The notes beneath the pieces were generated by a model. It was not told where the DNA came from. It searched no databases and worked only from the letters and a program-made list of their open reading frames with translations. A stretch of DNA of 64,000 nt from Nocardia sp. CY41 (GTDB lineage Bacteria > Actinomycetota > Actinomycetes > Mycobacteriales > Mycobacteriaceae). The position numbers and the translations under genes are program-made. This document shows positions 1 to 7,418 of the stretch, one piece after another (position 1 is the first letter of the stretch; each line of letters starts with the position of its first letter). The DNA lies in assembly GCF_009829325.1 (NCBI RefSeq), contig NZ_VUOS01000003.1:1-64000 (forward strand), in the 5' to 3' direction.

Positions 1-1689
1 GGTTCCGCCGGGGGTGGTGACGGTCAGCTGCACGGTTCCGGTCCCGGCGGGAGCGACGGCCGTGATCTGGGTGTCGGAGTTGACGGTGAACGAGGTCGCC
101 GGTGTGGCGCCGAAGTTCACCGCGGTGGCTCCGGTCAGGCCCGTGCCGGTGATGACGACCGTGGTTCCGCCGGTGACCGGTCCTACGCTCGGGACCACCG
201 TGGTCAGGGCCGGCACGGCGACGTACGTGTAGGCGGCGGCGTTACTGGTTCCGCCCGCAGTAGTGACGGTGACTCCCACGGTCCCCGTCCCCGCGGGGGC
301 GATTGCCGTGATCTGGGTGTCGGAGTTGACGGTGAACGAAGCTGCCGGTGTGGCGCCGAAGTTCACCGCGGTGGCTCCGGTCAGGCCCGCGCCGGTGATG
401 ACGACCGTGGTTCCGCCGGTGACCGGTCCTACGTTCGGCACCACCGTGGTGATGGCGGGCACCGGAATGTAGGTGTAGGCGAGGCCGTTGCTGGTTCCGC
501 CGGGTGTCGTGACGGTGACTTGCACGGTTCCGGTCCCGGCCGGCGCGACCGCCGTGATCTGGGTCGCCGAGTTGACGATGAACGAGCTCGCCGGTGTGGC
601 ACCGAAGCTGACCGCTGTCGCTCCCGTCAGATTCGTCCCGGTGATGACGACCGTTGTCCCGCCGGTGACCGGACCGGCATTGGGCACCAACGTGGTGATG
701 GCGGGCACCGCCACATAGGTGAAGGGAAGGCCGTTGCTGGTTCCGCCGGCAGTGGTGACGGTGACCTGCACGGTCCCCGTTCCGGCTGGAGCGACAGCGG
801 TGATCTGGGTATCGGAGTTGACGATGAACGACGTCGCCGGTGTGCCACCGAAGTTCACCGCGGTGGCGGTCGACAGCCCCGTTCCCGTGATGACGACCGT
901 GGTTCCGCCGGTTGTCGGACCGGTCGTGGGTACCAGGCTGGTCAGCGCTGGGACACCGGCATAGGTGTAGGTGACACCGTTGCTGGTCCCGCCCGAACCC
1001 GTGACGGTGACCTGCACGCTCCCCGTTCCGGGAGGCGCGATGGCGGTGATCTGAGTGGGCGAATTGACCGTGAAAATGGTTGCGGTGTTTCCGAACCGGA
1101 CAGTCAGCGGGCCGGTGAACCCGGAGCCGGTGATCGTGACGGTGTTACCTCCCGAGGCCGGCCCGGCGGTCGGCGAAATGGAGGTGATGGTGGGGACGAC
1201 CACGTAGATGAACGGCACCGCACCGCTGGTGCCGCCCGGACCGGTGACCGTGACCGGCACGATCCCTGTACCGGCCGGCGTGACAGCCGTGATCTGGGTG
1301 TCGGAGTTGACCGTGAACGAGGTCGCCGGTGTGCTGCCGAAATTGACCGCGGTGGCTCCCGTGAAGCCCGATCCGGTGAGCGTGACTGTCGTCCCGCCCG
1401 CGGTGGAGCCTTGGTTCGGGTTGATGCTGTTCAGCGCGGGAACCGGAACATAGGTGTAGGGGAGGCCATTGCTGGTTCCCCCCGCGTTGCTGACGGTGAC
1501 CTGCACCGTACCGACCGAGCCGGCCGGGGCGATGGCCGTGATCTGAGTGGGGGAGTCGATCGTGAAAGTGGTCGCGGTACCGCCGAACCGTACGGTCGTC
1601 GGACCGCCGAATCCGGTACCCGTGATCACGACACTGGTTCCACCCGTTGCGGGCCCTGATGTCGGGGAGAGGGAAGTGATGGTAGGCAT
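1..1689 (-). CDS. IPT/TIG-repeat protein (3' end outside window)
   Basis: An open frame of 563 codons runs off the left edge, so the C-terminus is missing. The protein is built almost entirely of about seven tandem units of roughly 80 residues, each starting with a P-T-I-T-S-L/I-x-P-T-x-G-P motif, carrying TGTGF and VxFGxTPATxFTVxSxTQITAxAPAG stretches and ending TYTYV. This is the IPT/TIG immunoglobulin-like fold used in surface or structural proteins. No signal peptide precedes the first repeat; the ATG is followed directly by PTITS. The start is supported by an AAAGGAGG ribosome site 7 bases upstream. Units differ in two alternating subtypes (FGGTATTFTID and FGSTPATSFTVN), which suggests growth by duplication. 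A second copy lies at 3764-4501 with a matching leader. A phage-tail-type or surface adhesin role is inference. Confidence 0.85.
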   Translation of the reverse strand, partial: MPTITSLSPTSGPATGGTSVVITGTGFGGPTTVRFGGTATTFTIDSPTQITAIAPAGSVGTVQVTVSNAGGTSNGLPYTYVPVPALNSINPNQGSTAGGTTVTLTGSGFTGATAVNFGSTPATSFTVNSDTQITAVTPAGTGIVPVTVTGPGGTSGAVPFIYVVVPTITSISPTAGPASGGNTVTITGSGFTGPLTVRFGNTATIFTVNSPTQITAIAPPGTGSVQVTVTGSGGTSNGVTYTYAGVPALTSLVPTTGPTTGGTTVVITGTGLSTATAVNFGGTPATSFIVNSDTQITAVAPAGTGTVQVTVTTAGGTSNGLPFTYVAVPAITTLVPNAGPVTGGTTVVITGTNLTGATAVSFGATPASSFIVNSATQITAVAPAGTGTVQVTVTTPGGTSNGLAYTYIPVPAITTVVPNVGPVTGGTTVVITGAGLTGATAVNFGATPAASFTVNSDTQITAIAPAGTGTVGVTVTTAGGTSNAAAYTYVAVPALTTVVPSVGPVTGGTTVVITGTGLTGATAVNFGATPATSFTVNSDTQITAVAPAGTGTVQLTVTTPGGT

Positions 1690-1829
1690 GGCGCTGCCTC
1701 CTTTTGCCGTGGTGATGATTCCTCTGCACCGGGGGGCGCCCGCCGCTCTTCAACGGCCCGGCTATCTCAATTAACGCCTTTGTACTGATGCCTGGCAACA
1801 TATCCCGCGATCCGTTTTGGTCCGTTTTA
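1690..1829 (-). promoter_or_regulatory. Conserved TIG leader A
   Basis: Upstream of the first TIG gene the minus strand carries AAAACGGACCAAAACGGA (1811-1828), then CCCCGGTGCAGAGGAA (1719-1734), then the GGAGG ribosome site. The same three blocks recur at similar spacing in leaders B and C. The first block is a direct repeat of AAACGGA and looks like an operator or promoter element. The transcription start is not known. Confidence 0.6.
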
Positions 1830-2024
1830 GGTTCGCCGACGATGCATCGGGTTACGGCGCGAACAGCCTGGCAGGCGTTGCGGCAGAAATATTTTCGACG
1901 GTGTCTCGCCGCTGCCGGCAGCTACGCCGTCAGCACGGAGCCTGCCGAGAACCGCCGTCTCGGCGAACGACTGGCGACCATCCGGAACGCCCGTCAGCAT
2001 CCCGCCTCGGAGTCCCTTCCCGTG

Positions 2025-2330
2025 TCAGAGGAACAGTTCCGGTGGGTCGTCGAATTCGATGCCCGCCTGCCGTGCCCGGGTCACCATCTTCCGATCCCAC
2101 TCCCGATGGACCCGCAGAGCCATGCGGAACTCGCCCATCTGCTCGGACATCTGCTGGGTCTGCGAGATGGCCAAGTCACTCAATACTTTCGCGGCGTCGG
2201 CTTTCGTCTTCGTCATATGGGCGTCGACGTCGCCGCGCTTGAACCACGCCGTCACGGCCGCCGACAGCACCGACGAACTGGCGATGAGCACCAGCGCCGC
2301 GAAGACCGGTGACTGCTGGATGAGGTTCAT
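2025..2330 (-). CDS. Small membrane-anchored coiled-coil protein (phage-like)
   Basis: The 101-residue product has one N-terminal membrane segment (about residues 8-28), then a polar heptad-rich stretch (MTKTKADAAKVLSDLAIS onward) and a basic C-terminal part. The start ATG overlaps the stop of the upstream gene as ATGA and has a GGGAGG ribosome site, so translation is probably coupled. It is the third gene of a small cassette (2761-2982, 2327-2764, 2025-2330). Similar layouts occur near lysis genes of actinobacteriophages, but no endolysin is visible here, so any lysis role is inference. The family was not recognised. Confidence 0.65.
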   Translation of the reverse strand: MNLIQQSPVFAALVLIASSSVLSAAVTAWFKRGDVDAHMTKTKADAAKVLSDLAISQTQQMSEQMGEFRMALRVHREWDRKMVTRARQAGIEFDDPPELFL

Positions 2331-2764
2331 GACGCCTCCCGAATCTTCACCGCGTGCAGCGTCCGGACGTCCTGCAGCACCTGTCGGCGCTTCCAGAGGA
2401 ACGCGACACCCAGGGCGATCGGCAGCGGACCCCCGAGAACCGTGGCCGGACCGAGGGTTCGGTGCTGGATCTGCAGCAGCAGCAGTTGCGCGCCGAAGGC
2501 CACCAGGGACCAGCCGAGCGCTCCTAAGCCGACTTGCTCGACCAGATAACCCCAGACGCGCCGGGCGAACAGGCCGACCAGCGTGGCGACGCAGCCGATC
2601 AGCATCAGAACGAGCCACAGCGTGCGAAATCCCGCGGGCATGGCCGCGGTCGCCGAACCCGGCGGTGGGCCGTAGACGCAGTGCAACAGCATCGAGACAC
2701 CGAATACCGCGCACAGCACCACCTCGAAGGGATCGTGGCGTGTCTTCTCCTTCTGAGCCCTCAT
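2327..2764 (-). CDS. Four-helix integral membrane protein, unknown family
   Basis: This 145-residue protein contains about four hydrophobic segments (near residues 13-30, 45-66, 72-98 and 108-124) and a charged tail ending KIREAS. Its ATG overlaps the stop of the preceding 73-residue gene (ATGA), and its own stop overlaps the next start, so the three genes form a tightly coupled operon. No enzymatic motif is visible. By size, topology and company it resembles uncharacterised membrane proteins that accompany holins in actinobacterial phages. That comparison is from general knowledge, not from a search. Confidence 0.65.
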   Translation of the reverse strand: MRAQKEKTRHDPFEVVLCAVFGVSMLLHCVYGPPPGSATAAMPAGFRTLWLVLMLIGCVATLVGLFARRVWGYLVEQVGLGALGWSLVAFGAQLLLLQIQHRTLGPATVLGGPLPIALGVAFLWKRRQVLQDVRTLHAVKIREAS

Positions 2765-2982
2765 GCTGGTTCACCGCTATCCGGTGGCGCCGGGCTCACC
2801 CGGTGGCGCGCCGATTCGACTGCGGGCAAGCCCAGTGCCGCCGCGACGATCGCGAGGACGAACCCCGAGAGGTCGGCGGAGACGACGCCTTTGGTGACGC
2901 CGTAGCCGATCAGCGCTACCAGCAGTGGGTACAGCAATGCGCGAACGGGCTCGCTGTGCAGGATGGTGATCACCTTGTTCAT
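2761..2982 (-). CDS. Holin-like small membrane protein
   Basis: The 73-residue product begins MNKVITILHSEPVRALLYPL and carries two hydrophobic segments (about residues 12-28 and 35-53) separated by a short turn, then a basic and proline-rich tail. This two-helix layout is typical of small phage holins. The ATG at 2982 is chosen because a GGGAAG ribosome site lies just upstream; longer in-frame starts would add an unlikely basic leader. It opens the three-gene cassette downstream of leader B and a 49-codon ORF. The holin assignment rests on size and topology only. Confidence 0.6.
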   Translation of the reverse strand: MNKVITILHSEPVRALLYPLLVALIGYGVTKGVVSADLSGFVLAIVAAALGLPAVESARHRVSPAPPDSGEPA

Positions 2983-3045
2983 CGGTTCTTCCCTTTCTTT
3001 CTGTATCGACGGCGCTGTCGGCCGATGCCGGAGCGCCCGCCGTCT

Positions 3046-3067
3046 GAAAACCCACCGTGGGGTTTGT
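3046..3067 (-). terminator. Possible weak hairpin before holin-like cassette
   Basis: AAACCC (3048-3053) pairs with GGGTTT (3060-3065) across a six-base loop, and a T-rich run follows on the minus strand. It sits between the 49-codon ORF and the membrane cassette and might attenuate transcription. The stem is short. Confidence 0.3.
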
Positions 3068-3130
3068 TTCGGATACGACCTGGTCCGATGTTCGGACGGT
3101 GTCGTGGAAATGCCTGCCGGCCAGTGGTAT

Positions 3131-3280
3131 CTATGCGAACCCGTATGCGTCCGTGGAGGCTTCATGGCGCGTTGCCGCGGCCTGCGCCGGAGCGGCGCCG
3201 TTTACCGGAATGCCGTTTGCCGCCGTGTCGCGTCGGGCCCGCGAGTGATGTCCTGCCGAGGGGTAGAGGAAGGTAGGCAT
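3131..3280 (-). pseudogene. 49-codon ORF behind a TIG-type leader (TIG remnant?)
   Basis: The start region copies those of the two TIG genes: CCCCGGTACAGAGGAA, a GAGAGGCAGC ribosome site and an ATG followed by CCTACC, so the peptide begins MPTF where the TIG protein begins MPTI. The frame then diverges at once into a short alanine-rich peptide with no TIG motif and stops after 49 codons. The simplest reading is a third TIG gene that lost its body by deletion, leaving leader and start. Alternatively it is a real leader peptide for the membrane cassette downstream. Too short to decide by sequence alone. Confidence 0.4.
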
Positions 3281-3411
3281 GACGCTGCCTCTCTGTTTGC
3301 TGGTTCCTCTGTACCGGGGTGCGCGACGCTGGTGGCGAACCGGTTAACTCCGTTATGCCCCATGATCAGCGGGTCGGCAACGCGCCAGATGATCCGTTTT
3401 TGTCCGTTTTC
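3281..3411 (-). promoter_or_regulatory. Conserved TIG leader B
   Basis: AAAACGGACAAAAACGGA (minus strand, 3393-3410) and CCCCGGTACAGAGGAA (3304-3319) match leaders A and C in order and spacing (113 bases from motif to ATG; 122 in A and in C). It precedes the 49-codon ORF and the holin-like cassette, so the same signal may switch on TIG genes and cassette together. Confidence 0.55.
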
Positions 3412-3713
3412 CAGATTGTTGCCACGTATTGACCAGGCGGCGGTGTGATTCGGTCGGGCCGCATCGTCCGGCCTGGCCGCAGTGTGGTTCTCGCCGGTGC
3501 GGTGGACCGGGACCAGGCAGCCCCGGGACCCCGGCCGCCTCGCAAATCGGAAACGCCACGCCCGCTGGAATTCTGGTCGCCACGCCCGTGCGTCTGCCAG
3601 TCCGCGGGTCGGGAGATCGAGATCACTGGTCGCTGTGAGGGAGGACAACCCGGCCGCAAGTGAGGGTCGGTCCCTTCGATCGGACCGAACGCTCGAGGAT
3701 TTCACGCTCCACG
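3412..3713. other. Non-coding gap with no recognised gene
   Basis: Several open frames cross this stretch, but none has a plausible ribosome site, family resemblance or consistent codon usage. It separates the terminator of the second TIG gene from leader B. I see nothing else in it. Confidence 0.4.
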
Positions 3714-3754
3714 CGACCGGGCCGCCGCCGGAATGCCCGGCGGCGGCCCGGTCG
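3714..3754 (-). terminator. Strong hairpin terminator after second TIG gene
   Basis: A perfect 16-base stem (CGACCGGGCCGCCGCC and its complement) with a 9-base loop lies 9 bases past the stop codon of the minus-strand TIG gene. No long U-tract follows, which is common in high-GC actinobacteria. Confidence 0.75.
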
Positions 3755-3763
3755 CTGTCTCGA

Positions 3764-4501
3764 TCAGACGTAGGAGTACGTGGCGCCGTTACTGGTTCCA
3801 CCGGACCCGGTGACGGTGACCTGGACATCGCCGGCCGCGTGGGCCGGTGCGACGGCGGTGATCTGGAGAGCGGAGTCGACGGTGAAGGTCGTCGCGGTGT
3901 CGCCGAACCGTACAGTGAGCGGACCGGTGAATCCGGTGCCGGAGATCGTGACGTTGTTTCCACCGGATGTGGGCCCCGAAGTCGGCGTGAGCGCCGAGAT
4001 GGTGGGCACCACGACGTAGACGAAGGCGACCCCGTTGCTGGTGCCACCCGGAGCGGTGACGGTGACCGAGACGATGCCCGTGCCCGCCGGAGCGACAGCC
4101 GTGATCTGCGTGTCCGAGTCGACGGTGAACGACGTCGCCGGTGTGGTGCCGAAAGTGACCGCGGTGGCGCCCGTCAGCCCCGATCCGGTGAGCGTGACCG
4201 TCGTCCCGCCGGAGGTGGACCCCTGGCCGGGCGCGATAGAGCTCAAGGACGGAACGGCAAGATAAGTGTAGGTGGCTCCGTTGCTGGTTCCGCTCGAGTC
4301 CGAGACCGTCACCTGCACCGGACCGGCCGACCCCGCTGGGGCGATGGCCGTGAGCTGAATCGCGGAATCGATGGTGAAAGTCGTTGCCGTGGAGCCGAAA
4401 CGCACGGTCAGTGGGCCGGTGAATCCGGTACCGGTGATCGTGACGCTGGTGCCTCCTGTAGTCGGGCCCGATGTCGGGGTGATCGAAGTGATAGTGGGCA
4501 C
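3764..4501 (-). CDS. IPT/TIG-repeat protein, three repeats
   Basis: The 245-residue protein consists of three complete IPT/TIG units and nothing else, ending TYSYV. It begins VPTITSITPTSGP, parallel to the MPTITSLSPTSGP of the longer TIG protein. The GTG at 4501 is preferred over an upstream ATG because AGGAGG lies 7 bases before it and the alignment with the paralogue begins there. There is no signal peptide, membrane anchor or LPXTG signal, so export, if any, would need another route. Its own strong terminator (3714-3754) makes it monocistronic. The repeat sequences are very close to those at 1-1689, so recombination between the copies is likely. Confidence 0.85.
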   Translation of the reverse strand: MPTITSITPTSGPTTGGTSVTITGTGFTGPLTVRFGSTATTFTIDSAIQLTAIAPAGSAGPVQVTVSDSSGTSNGATYTYLAVPSLSSIAPGQGSTSGGTTVTLTGSGLTGATAVTFGTTPATSFTVDSDTQITAVAPAGTGIVSVTVTAPGGTSNGVAFVYVVVPTISALTPTSGPTSGGNNVTISGTGFTGPLTVRFGDTATTFTVDSALQITAVAPAHAAGDVQVTVTGSGGTSNGATYSYV

Positions 4502-4641
4502 GGTGATGCCTCCTGGTTCCGTAGAGATTTCCTCTGCACCGGGGAGGGCGCCCCGACTCACTCAGTGGCCCGGCACTTTCCATTAGGGCCCCGCGCCGCT
4601 ACCTCGGCAATAATCCACCCACTCCGTTTTTGTCCGTTTTC
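4502..4641 (-). promoter_or_regulatory. Conserved TIG leader C
   Basis: AAAACGGACAAAAACGGA (4623-4640 on the minus strand) and CCCCGGTGCAGAGGAA (4529-4544) precede the AGGAGG ribosome site of the three-repeat TIG gene. A GGATTATTGCCGA segment just downstream of the first block is similar to GTTGCCGA and GTTGCCAG in leaders B and A. Confidence 0.6.
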
Positions 4642-4673
4642 TCCAGCGGTGCCCTCGTGAATCATCGCTGCAC

Positions 4674-5100
4674 TCATACGGCCTCGGCCGCCGCAGGAAG
4701 GATGCGCCGCAGCAACGCCGCCACCTCGTCCGGCGCTTCGAGCGGTCCGCAATGTCCCGTCTCGAGTTCCACCAGCTCCACCAACCGTGGGAGTTGCTGG
4801 GCGAGCGGGCGCGAGCGGTGCGCCCGGGTGATGCGGTCGGCGATCACAGTGCTGGCACGGGTGAGGGCGCGAGGTTCGATGCTGGTCGCCATGCGCACCA
4901 GCATGAAGCCGTCGCCACCCCGGCCGCGAGCGGATGTCGCGGCGATGATCTCGTCCAGACGGAGCAACAACCTCGCTGGCGCTACGGGTCGGCGGGACGA
5001 CTGGAGGAAGCGATTGCCCTGTTCGAGCGGACCCTCGCCGATCGGGAGCGGATCCTCGGTCCAGGCCACCCCGATACCCTGGCTCCCCGCGATAACCTTG
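4674..5100 (-). pseudogene. Alpha/beta-hydrolase C-terminal remnant
   Basis: The last 60 or so codons before the stop at 4674 read like the end of an alpha/beta hydrolase: ADRITRAHRSRPLAQ, then LVELVELETGHCGPLEAPDE, which matches the usual D-R-I-T-P and final G-H-x-x-P-L-E-x-P-x-E blocks with the catalytic-histidine segment intact. Upstream the frame breaks away from the family, and the nucleophile elbow and oxyanion region are absent. On the opposite strand the same stretch encodes a TPR fragment (4968-5090). The area therefore looks like stacked gene debris, not a working gene. Confidence 0.4.
4965..5095 (+). pseudogene. TPR repeat fragment, plus strand
   Basis: One frame reads GRLEEAIALFERTLADRERI followed by LGPGHPDTLAPRDNL, a classic unit of the tetratricopeptide repeats found in NB-ARC/TPR regulators of actinomycetes. 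No start, ribosome site or continuing repeats surround it, so it is a fragment. It faces a second TPR fragment on the other strand at 5080-5230, giving an inverted pair. Confidence 0.45.
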
Positions 5101-5250
5101 GCGGGATGGTTCGGTCCGAGAATTCGCTCGAAGTCGGCAACGGTCCGCTCGTAGAGGGAGATTGCCTCTACGCGTCGCCCCATCGATGCGTAGGTGTGAG
5201 CGAACGAGGTGGTTCGTGGCAACCTCGCGGCCTCACAGGCGCAACGATCG
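5080..5250 (-). pseudogene. TPR repeat fragment, minus strand
   Basis: The minus strand reads FAHTYASMGRRVEAISLYER then TVADFERILGPNHPAKV, another unit of the same NB-ARC-type TPR family as the plus-strand fragment next door. Each is a single repeat. The arrangement suggests an inversion or hairpin-type rearrangement of an old TPR gene. Confidence 0.45.
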
Positions 5251-5402
5251 AGGCCGCGTGGTCGGCAGTAGGTCCGGTGCCACAGCGGACGGTGCATTTC
5301 ATCGACCGCCCCGTGTGCTGCAGATATTGCCCGAGAAGCCGGAATCGACGCAACGCGGCGGACGGCGTCTGGCAGCTCGACCTTCTTGATCTCGGGGATG
5401 GA

Positions 5403-5428
5403 TGCCAGATAACCGTGGTTATCTGGCA
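5403..5428. promoter_or_regulatory. Perfect 26-base palindrome
   Basis: TGCCAGATAACC is followed by GT and then by its exact complement GGTTATCTGGCA. It is AT-rich for this genome and lies in decayed sequence about 200 bases before the exported-protein gene at 5634. It could be an operator or a terminator hairpin; a U-tract is not present. Confidence 0.45.
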
Positions 5429-5633
5429 ATAGCTCCTCTACGCAGATTGTGGCGCGTATGACGCTCGGCCGTATCGGGCAGGATTTTTCGGTGCCTGGTG
5501 GGCTGCTCGTAGATGCTGCAGAGCAAAACATAGAACATCACCTCGTGACACCGGTCACTGATGGAACCTGTTGTGCCGCAGCATCGTCCAAGAGCAGTGA
5601 AGGAGATACCTTCAAACCAACGGAGGGGACGAC

Positions 5634-5996
5634 ATGCGAACCATTTCGGCCGGGCGGCGACTTGTCACAACAATCGCGCTGACGGCTGCGTGCATCGCGG
5701 GCGCATCGGCAGCCGGGGTCGGCATCGCACAGGCTGAGATACCGACGATTGCCGCCGAACCCGTCGAGGCGGCACGCCCGCACTGGCAGTTCGAACTCAC
5801 CGCCAAGTGGACCGTGACATTGTCCTGCTACTTCGAGAATCTGGACCGGACCGACGCCACCGGTCCAGAGAAGTACACCGGAACGGGTAAGACCAAGGAC
5901 GCGGCCGAGAAAGACGCTTGGAACAAGGCGCAAGCGGCTGCGCCCAAGGGGCGGAAGGTCAAGCACTGCCGCGTCGAGAGCTCATCGAAGAAATAG
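5634..5996 (+). CDS. Small secreted protein, unknown function
   Basis: The 120-residue product begins MRTISAGRRLVTTIALTAAC and has a clear Sec signal: two arginines, a hydrophobic core to about residue 27 and a likely cleavage after A-Q-A near residue 33. The mature part is about 85 residues, lysine-rich, with two cysteines (SCYFEN and KHCRVE) that could form one disulfide. GGAGGGG precedes the ATG at good spacing. The next gene starts 14 bases after the stop, so the two are probably co-transcribed. The family was not recognised; a small extracytoplasmic domain exposed to the envelope is the most one can say. Confidence 0.75.
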   Translation: MRTISAGRRLVTTIALTAACIAGASAAGVGIAQAEIPTIAAEPVEAARPHWQFELTAKWTVTLSCYFENLDRTDATGPEKYTGTGKTKDAAEKDAWNKAQAAAPKGRKVKHCRVESSSKK

Positions 5997-6010
5997 CAGG
6001 AAGGTTGGAC

Positions 6011-6469
6011 GTGGACGACGACGAACGCCAAGTGTGGGAGTTCGCGGTAGGACTCGGGTTGCCGGACGCGACCGGGCCCGGTGCCCTCGACGGCGAGGGA
6101 ATCCACCCGGTTGCGCTGGCGCTCGAGGAGAGCGCCCACCGGATCCGCGGGGTGAACCGTATCCCGTGCTTCACCAGTTTCGGACCGGTCACCGCGGTCG
6201 ATGAGTTCGCTCAGCGCGCGTGGGGCGACGCATACGACCCGGCGCGCGTCCTGGTTGAATGCCGTCTTGCCGTCTATGTGACCGATGACGAGCTGGACGA
6301 ACTGGTGTCAGCGATCGTCGAGGATCTCGGCATCGACGAGGACGGATACTCGGTGGTAGTCGGCCGGAAGGTCACCGTCGGCCTGCGGGCCATCTCGCTG
6401 GAGTCGCCAGAGAACAGCTTCTACCAACACCTCGTGGGCCAATACCGGGATCAACCCACCACGGATTGA
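6011..6469 (+). CDS. Acidic hypothetical protein
   Basis: This 152-residue protein has a strongly acidic composition (DDDERQ at the N-terminus, DDELDELVSAIVEDLGIDED in the middle) and no signal peptide or membrane segment. The GTG at 6011 is chosen because AGGAAGG lies 5 bases upstream; upstream in-frame codons overlap the preceding gene. It follows the exported protein by 14 bases. An immunity or partner protein for the secreted product would fit a cytoplasmic acidic protein encoded just behind a small exported basic one, but no motif supports this and it remains inference. Confidence 0.7.
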   Translation: MDDDERQVWEFAVGLGLPDATGPGALDGEGIHPVALALEESAHRIRGVNRIPCFTSFGPVTAVDEFAQRAWGDAYDPARVLVECRLAVYVTDDELDELVSAIVEDLGIDEDGYSVVVGRKVTVGLRAISLESPENSFYQHLVGQYRDQPTTD

Positions 6470-6571
6470 CTCCGTTCCGGAAGCCCCCCGTAACGACGAC
6501 TACGAACCGGTCCAGAGCTACATCCTGCGGATGATCAAGCCATTCGCGTAGCGCAGACGCGTCTGTGCATC

Positions 6572-6605
6572 GAGGCCCGTCGCTCCGCGTAGAGCGACGG
6601 GCCTC
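6572..6605 (+). terminator. Hairpin terminator
   Basis: GAGGCCCGTCGCT pairs perfectly with AGCGACGGGCCTC across a seven-base loop and is followed by a T-containing stretch. It lies about 100 bases behind the acidic hypothetical gene and ends the two-gene unit. Confidence 0.7.
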
Positions 6606-6939
6606 GTCGGTCTCGCTTTCCTCGGCGGCTCGACACGCTTCTTGACAACGCGATGCGCTGGAATTCCGCGCCTTCGGTGCCGGGTGTCGAGTATCCGAAA
6701 GCTGAACGTTTCTCAACACCCCCGGTGGCGAGTCCGGCGGCGGATCGACGCCAGTCGTGCGGTGTCCTGGGTACTGAGCGAGCGCTAGAAGAAGGGCGAT
6801 TCGTCGTCGCCGTCCTTCGTCACAGTGCGCCGGTAGACGCCGGTGACGATGCCCACGCGTCGCTATTGTTCCCCGAACAGCCAACACCGGAACGCGGCTG
6901 GGAACTGCTGTCGGTACTCGAACAGGGCGATGGGTCCCG

Positions 6940-7254
6940 TTGGATCTCGACCACCGTTTCATCGCAGCCCATATCGTCGCCGGCCAAGCCGAAGGCATAC
7001 TCGCCAGGGACGATCCGGACCTACGCGCGGAGGTGATGATCCCGCTCACCCTCGGCTATTTGCTGGCGCCGAGCCGGCGTCTGAATCTCGAGGACCCGAC
7101 CGTTGCCCGGCACGTCGCCCGCCGGACCGTCGCACCCCTGGTGACGGGTTCATCCTGCCCCGGACCCGGCTGCCTTCCGACGCCGTCACCGGATCCGGCG
7201 GTGGTGCCCGCTCGGGCGACGACTGCAATCCGTCGGCACCTGCTGGGGCGGTAA
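6940..7254 (+). pseudogene. Possible TetR-regulator C-terminal remnant
   Basis: The frame reads DHRFIAAHIVAGQAEGILAR, then DDPDLRAEVMIPLTLGYLLA and ARRTVAPLVTG, a pattern like the ligand-binding C-terminal domain of TetR regulators (a polar helix, Q-x-E-G-x-L-x-x-D-D-P-D-L, then a long amphipathic helix). No helix-turn-helix part is found upstream in any frame, and the tail after VTG looks unrelated. I take it as debris between 6606 and 7418; the remaining bases of that gap show nothing else convincing. Confidence 0.3.
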
Positions 7255-7418
7255 AGTGGGCCCGGTCGTGCTGTCGGAGCACGTTGCGTCCGAGGGGGAT
7301 TCATTGACCGCGATAATCGGTGCGGATTTCGATGTGCGGGGCTGGTCGGCCTCCGTTGAACTGCCACGGATGCACGGCTCGGTCGTACGAGTCGACTGGC
7401 GCGGGTAGGAATGCAAGC

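Noticed and set aside
1..1660. Plus-strand open frames of 70 to 80 codons over the TIG genes, and a 379-codon Arg/Gly-rich frame
   Set aside because: They are antisense reflections of the repeated minus-strand TIG gene; each repeats with the same period, has no ribosome site, and encodes low-complexity sequence.
6653..7036. 127-codon plus-strand frame ahead of the TetR-like remnant
   Set aside because: It was considered as the N-terminal part of the regulator, but no helix-turn-helix pattern is present in it.
7304..7408. 34-codon TTG-initiated ORF upstream of the gene at 7419
   Set aside because: It has GAGGGGG in front but a TTG start and no other support; it is mentioned under the neighbouring gene and not called.
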